Assembly: GCA_038063315.1 (NCBI GenBank)
Contig: JBBTVI010000050.1
Span: forward strand, 1-27,442
Direction of reading: 5' to 3'
Source of the DNA: JBBTVI01 sp038063315
GTDB lineage: Bacteria; Patescibacteriota; Minisyncoccia; Sungbacterales; HO2-52-23
DNA: 27,442 nucleotides
In this document: positions 24,501 through 27,442 of the stretch, one piece after another
How the letters are laid out: the number at the start of each line of letters is the position of its first letter
How positions within the stretch are numbered: position 1 is the stretch's first letter
The notes under the pieces: generated by a model
The model's database searches: none
What the model saw: the letters and a program-made list of their open reading frames with translations, nothing else
What the model was told of the DNA's origin: nothing
Position numbers and translations under genes: made by a program

Positions 24501-26907
24501 TGCGGAAAGTCCCAAAAACGCTTTGTGGAACGGGCGGCGTACCGTCCGGCCGCAGTACCTTTCCGGTCAGACGGGCATTGGCAAGGAGAACCGTGAAATC
24601 CGCCACTTTTTCTTCGAATGCGGCGTCGTCAAGAAAACTCACGGATTGCGGCGCCTTCGCATATGTCCAATCCGCAACTGCAGAAAGAGGAGAAACGTTC
24701 ACTTCCCAGGAGCCGCCGGATACCGGTAACGCGTATGCGCCCTTCGCGTCGGTTATTCCTTCCGTCCACCGGCTCGTCGCGGACTGGAATGCGCCGATGC
24801 GCGCATCGGTCACTAGAGATCCGTCGCTGCGCTTAACCGTCCCACGAATGGTCTTGGTCGCGCGCAAAAATGCCAAATCCTTCGTTAGAGTCGCGCCCGA
24901 AGTTATCGTAATCGAAAGCGCTGCGGGACGCACCAATCCGGAATTTTTCGTGGGCGGATAGAGATCCGCCATATATGCGCCCGGAGGGATATTCGCGACG
25001 GTATACTTGCCTTGACTATCGGTTTCGCCTCCACGACTCACCGTAAAATCAGCAGTATGCACTTCGACAAACGCGCCCACGACCGCGCTGCCCGCCGCAT
25101 CCCGGACAACGCCCGTGAGCGTTCCACTGGCCTCGGTAACGCCGGCGCCGCTTGTGGTAAACGATGCGCTGAAGCCCTGCGAAAGCCAGCGTCCGGACGA
25201 GTCCCTCAACGTATTAAAGACCCGATACATATATGTCGTATTAGCCTGTAACGCGGTATTCGGCGTAAAATCAAAGGACTGCGCGCCCACGACCAAAGTA
25301 CCACTAACAACTTTGTCCGGAGTTTCAAAAGGAGCAAGCGAGAAAAATTGGTCCTTCGTTGATGCGCTATCAAGGGGAGCGTTCAATGCGACATGAATTT
25401 TCGGGAGCGTACTGACCCCCCGTTCTCCATCGAGCGGGAAGGATTGCTCTTTGACGACGGAGAAACTACTTGATGTGGTTGTGGCGCCGATCTGAAACGA
25501 CGGGGAAGTATAAAATGACGCAAGTGCATTGCCCCGAAGATCCTTCACTCCGCTGGTCACGATCAACTGGTAACTGATGCCGGACGCGAGTGGGGCTGCG
25601 GTATAGTAATCAGCGCCGCGAGAATACATACTCACGGCTCCGTCTACCCTTAATTTATCCGCTACCGCTTCAATATAGAGAGTACTCTTCGTCACGGTTG
25701 TCGCGTCAATATCTTCGGAAAAAGTGACTCCCGCGCGGACTCGACCATCTGATTCCACTATATAACCGAACTGCGTCACTGTCGGCGGGGTCGTATCCGG
25801 AGTCGTCGTATTCGTCGTCTCCGTACCCGACGTCACCGACGTACCGGATGTTGTCTCGCTCGTATTTGCTCCGGTTGTAATAAAGGAAAACTCATCGGAC
25901 ATTGCATCGTATCCGGATTGATTATTCGACTTAACGCGGAAATAATACGTCGTCGTGTAAGCAAGACCCGTGAAATTGACACAATGATCCTTAATCAATC
26001 CCCCCACATCACATCTCCATGTCGACATCTGAGGATGTTGGCCGGAAACAGTGCCATACCAAACCATAGAATCCGAGAGATCGTCGGTCATCCACTTCAC
26101 CTGCGCGCCGGATCCGATAATATTTTCCACGCGCACATTGGAAATCACCGGAGGGGTGGTATCGGTGTTATTTGTGGCTACCGTCGCGGATTGCGAGACG
26201 CTTGACAAGGTTGTCGTTGTCGAGCTTCCAACGGTTGCGCTCACCGCGCTGGGCGAATCCGAACAGCCGCTCGCGTGGCACGCAACGACGTAATATTCGT
26301 ACGTTCCGGACGATACATTCGTGTCGCTATAACTCACCACGCCGGCCCCGACACTTGCAAGAAACGAATAGCTCCCGCCGCTCAGACGCCGAAATACTTT
26401 AAACTCGGTCTCGTCCGTCGAGGTATCGGTCCAGGTCAAATTGACGGTGCTTCCAGATACCGTCGCGGAAACATTTGTCGGCGCGGACGGATATGATCCG
26501 CCGCCGGAACTTCCTCCGCCACTCCCACTCGCGGAAGTGAATTGGTATTCACCGCTATGCGAATCCAAATTATCCGAGTTTTTGGACTCAACTTTATAGT
26601 AATACACCGTGTTCGCCGAAAGTCCGGTCAGATTCACACAGTGGCTTGTCACATTGCCTCCCGAGTCGCACCGCGAATCGGGAAAAAACGCGTAACTCCC
26701 CGGACTCGTGCCGTATGCCACGCGGGAGTCCGACGCGTCGTCCGTATCCCACTTGATCTGCGCGCCAGAACCGATAACATTCTCCGTCCGCACATTGGAA
26801 ATCGCCGGAGCCGTCGAATCCGCCGCGTCAGCGGGAAGCGCAACCACGAAGACCGAGACGCTTAAAATAATAAAAGAGACAACAGGATAAAAATGTTTGT
26901 GTGTCAT
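21523..26907 (-). CDS. Giant secreted wall-binding protein: FN3, carboxypeptidase-regulatory-like repeats, PG_binding_1
   Basis: The 1794-residue protein has a signal peptide with an ADA-AD cleavage site (about 28). Three FN3-like domains follow (about 34-124, 140-226, 252-342). The first and third are near duplicates, each with a Cys pair (80/90 and 299/309). Two Big_5-like domains (about 374-475 and 482-586) come next, with CarboxypepD_reg-like repeats starting near 595, 687, 779, 868, 957, 1057, 1149 and 1248 (pattern xIxGTVxDxxGxxVxGxxV). A ZU5-like region (about 1345-1474), an FN3 domain (about 1480-1570) and two nearly identical PG_binding_1 domains (about 1616-1690 and 1718-1794) complete it. 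This is a long stalk anchored to peptidoglycan at its C-terminus, probably an adhesin or surface fibre. It starts 10 bases after the DoxX-like gene with a T-run and no Shine-Dalgarno. Confidence 0.92.
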   Translation of the reverse strand: MTHKHFYPVVSFIILSVSVFVVALPADAADSTAPAISNVRTENVIGSGAQIKWDTDDASDSRVAYGTSPGSYAFFPDSRCDSGGNVTSHCVNLTGLSANTVYYYKVESKNSDNLDSHSGEYQFTSASGSGGGSSGGGSYPSAPTNVSATVSGSTVNLTWTDTSTDETEFKVFRRLSGGSYSFLASVGAGVVSYSDTNVSSGTYEYYVVACHASGCSDSPSAVSATVGSSTTTTLSSVSQSATVATNNTDTTPPVISNVRVENIIGSGAQVKWMTDDLSDSMVWYGTVSGQHPQMSTWRCDVGGLIKDHCVNFTGLAYTTTYYFRVKSNNQSGYDAMSDEFSFITTGANTSETTSGTSVTSGTETTNTTTPDTTPPTVTQFGYIVESDGRVRAGVTFSEDIDATTVTKSTLYIEAVADKLRVDGAVSMYSRGADYYTAAPLASGISYQLIVTSGVKDLRGNALASFYTSPSFQIGATTTSSSFSVVKEQSFPLDGERGVSTLPKIHVALNAPLDSASTKDQFFSLAPFETPDKVVSGTLVVGAQSFDFTPNTALQANTTYMYRVFNTLRDSSGRWLSQGFSASFTTSGAGVTEASGTLTGVVRDAAGSAVVGAFVEVHTADFTVSRGGETDSQGKYTVANIPPGAYMADLYPPTKNSGLVRPAALSITITSGATLTKDLAFLRATKTIRGTVKRSDGSLVTDARIGAFQSATSRWTEGITDAKGAYALPVSGGSWEVNVSPLSAVADWTYAKAPQSVSFLDDAAFEEKVADFTVLLANARLTGKVLRPDGTPPVPQSVFGTFRSADGKEFGGPVGDDGAFSIAVEAGTYTVWVFSKDASLFALAIPSVTVGVGATVDIGTIRLESRKERISGTIVDTAGKSIGGVRVNAWMREGGQYATALSGEAGEFTLLVSPGIWNVFAEPDPTSQYYNPNPPKQVTVQAGVVVMAGFTLASADAVISGTVVNDAGVLLDDVYGFVSLAKADGGIGGGFSTAFSSSVTGGPIERGKFSFRAPAGSYTLAAFLPSESSYTPGAPQAVTLLTGKTATVSVRVSRNVSVITGVLKDPQGRAITGVDARVFATAKTGIWQEAAVDRATGRYTLKVSAGTWYLGYHIDPATGYLAVASPTISVTVGEGSTVTQDLVAQKAGAVIAGKVTDPDGKPVAQVFVGASQTSFSGVLEAGAFKDPLVSGGETASDGFYRIAVPAGRYFVKAFVHPERGLINSTEVAVTVEDGKIATADLQLRKSDAAITGTVFLDGVSADHAFVWGWSEQGGYQETFSLSDGKFRLNVTGDTKWVVSAASEKDGVAYRANEIAILVARENIIQDIVLAKKQAVPEAVTRTADAAEPTVVSVSAGPTVVVPANAVSTTGSVSVSIAADTRAPSQGEIKVVGNAYSMEARDSGGQIVSSFNSALTVTMPYIESDVKNLGAREADLVMSFWDETVGIWKMLENSVVNTEANTVTAAVDHFTRFAIVAAADVTPPDAPTAVLASVAGGAIGLTWKNPTRDFDHAKIYRSEQSGILGGTRAAEVRGETFTDTMVLSGIKYYYTVRAVDPAGNETANTAQVSAMMRGSAKATTTVVVSDLPRSPVDPPEVFGLSSDIGPGPRLKLIILRNLASGDIGEDVRTLQEFLRDGGFYPEGLITGFFGDLTKRAVIRFQEKHAAEILIPVGEKKGTGFVGARTRAKMGLFSYVPIPKELPVKALPPGQAVKLEILRNLKAGDEGADVRALQEFLRDSGLYPEGLITGFFGDLTKRAVIRFQEKYAAEILVPVGEKKGTGFVGAATRRKVNELAR
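21537..22085 (-). repeat. Tandem duplication encoding two PG_binding_1 modules
   Basis: Copies at about 21838-22085 and 21537-21779 encode about 80 residues each that agree almost throughout (for example GLITGFFGDLTKRAVIRFQE and PVGEKKGTGFVGA in both), while the DNA differs at many third codon positions. The duplication is therefore old and kept by selection on the protein. Confidence 0.85.
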
Positions 26908-26917
26908 AGAAAAAAAA

Positions 26918-27316
26918 TTACGCTACGACTGGCTTCTTTTCCGGCATTATCCATAATGCCAAAGCCGCGCCTAAAAGGCCGATGTCGCGGAATGTGACAC
27001 CGTCAAGCACGACCATAATAAGGATCGCCGCCATCTCCACGGCAGCCAAAAAAGCCGCAACGCGGACCAGACGCCGCGGCAGAAACCACAAAAGAAAGAT
27101 TAATGCGAGAACAATTTCCCCTGCCCCCTGGATTTGGAGATAGGCCGTCTTTCCTGCCGCATCAATCATCTGCTGCAAAAAGACGGGCAAGCCCCGGAGC
27201 GCCCAAAACCACGATGTCGGATGGACAATCAAATCATAACCAGAGTAAACATACATCGCGCCGAGCCCGAGCCGTAAAAACATCTCCGCTGAAAATTTGT
27301 CTATCCATTTATTCAT
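26918..27316 (-). CDS. DoxX-family membrane protein
   Basis: This 132-residue hydrophobic protein has four predicted membrane helices, with the family pattern in the first (LRLGLGAMYVYSGYDLI) and polar turns (LRGLPVFLQQMID, LPRRLVRV). DoxX-type proteins are small integral membrane proteins linked to quinol oxidase or redox and thiol functions; the role here is unclear. The start was set at the ATG at 27316; a TTG four codons upstream is possible, but it would leave AAGGGG immediately adjacent. Its stop lies 10 bases before the giant adhesin-like gene, so the two appear cotranscribed, though with a T8 run between them. Confidence 0.75.
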   Translation of the reverse strand: MNKWIDKFSAEMFLRLGLGAMYVYSGYDLIVHPTSWFWALRGLPVFLQQMIDAAGKTAYLQIQGAGEIVLALIFLLWFLPRRLVRVAAFLAAVEMAAILIMVVLDGVTFRDIGLLGAALALWIMPEKKPVVA

Positions 27317-27363
27317 TCGCTTTAGCAACCCCTTACGACTCTATCAACATCGCTATTACATAC

Positions 27364-27442
27364 GTCATTGCGAGGAGTTAGATCCCTCGCTTCGCTCGGG
27401 ACAGGCTCCGCAATCCAGGAGGAGTCGTCATTGCGAGGAGTC
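27364..27442. repeat. Dispersed composite repeat, GTCATTGCGAGG family (copy D, runs off edge)
   Basis: GTCATTGCGAGGAGTTAGATCC begins the element, with CCCTCGCTTCGCTCGGGACAGG and CGCAATCCAGGAGGAGTCGTC inside. A second GTCATTGCGAGGAGTC starts at 27427 and is cut by the edge. The segment at 27317-27363 holds the DoxX-like upstream region with no certain promoter. Confidence 0.75.

Overview
The window is about 27.4 kb of dense bacterial DNA, moderately GC-rich by eye, with an envelope-centred gene set. Several traits suggest a Patescibacteria/CPR (Parcubacteria-like) lineage: a huge secreted protein ending in tandem PG_binding_1 modules, a dprA-topA pair, many non-coding composite repeats built on GTCATTGCGAGGAGTC, weak or absent Shine-Dalgarno sites on several genes, and A/C-rich repeat DNA inserted in frame in topA. 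This taxonomic reading is inference; no rRNA or ribosomal protein gene is present to confirm it. A run of 10 N at 8413-8422 shows the sequence is a scaffold.

Layout. 1-3003 (minus, truncated by the left edge): secreted protein with an N-terminal discoidin-like region and six cysteine-bracketed SH3b-like repeats joined by proline-rich linkers. 3292-4341 (plus): trypsin-like/PDZ (Deg-type) lipoprotein protease with a good promoter and RBS. 4402-11255 (minus): a six-gene Bat (aerotolerance)-like operon, in transcription order MoxR AAA+ ATPase, DUF58 protein, BatD-like membrane protein, VWA protein, TPR protein, VWA protein. 11256-11751: non-coding divergent region with promoters and nested inverted repeats. 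11752-15102 (plus): dprA and topA. 15296-18364 (minus): secreted cohesin-like/LamG/Ig/SH3b mosaic protein. 18365-18697: non-coding, with a highly structured 158-bp inverted-repeat element and a 13-bp tandem repeat. 18698-20500 (minus): orphan sensor histidine kinase. 20681-27316 (minus): DoxX-like membrane protein, 1794-aa wall-binding multidomain protein and HExxHxxGxxD metalloprotease in one tight operon. The right edge is again repeat DNA.

How the genes fit together. Most of the window concerns the cell surface: three large secreted modular proteins, two secreted or membrane-anchored proteases, a membrane sensor kinase, and the MoxR/VWA module, which in other bacteria is thought to act on envelope protein complexes. 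dprA (ssDNA/RecA loading, natural transformation) and topA are the only DNA-metabolism genes. Convergent gene pairs (protease/Bat operon and topA/LamG protein) are each separated by a bidirectional intrinsic terminator.

The most useful observations are: (i) the N gap can be closed by a 6-bp flank overlap, which restores one 620-codon BatD-like gene; (ii) topA carries two in-frame repeat-derived inserts, one of them three perfect 7-bp units; (iii) a MITE-like or structured-RNA element at 18524-18681; (iv) a probable leaderless gene with a perfect extended -10; and (v) a hairpin terminator inside the Bat-like operon.
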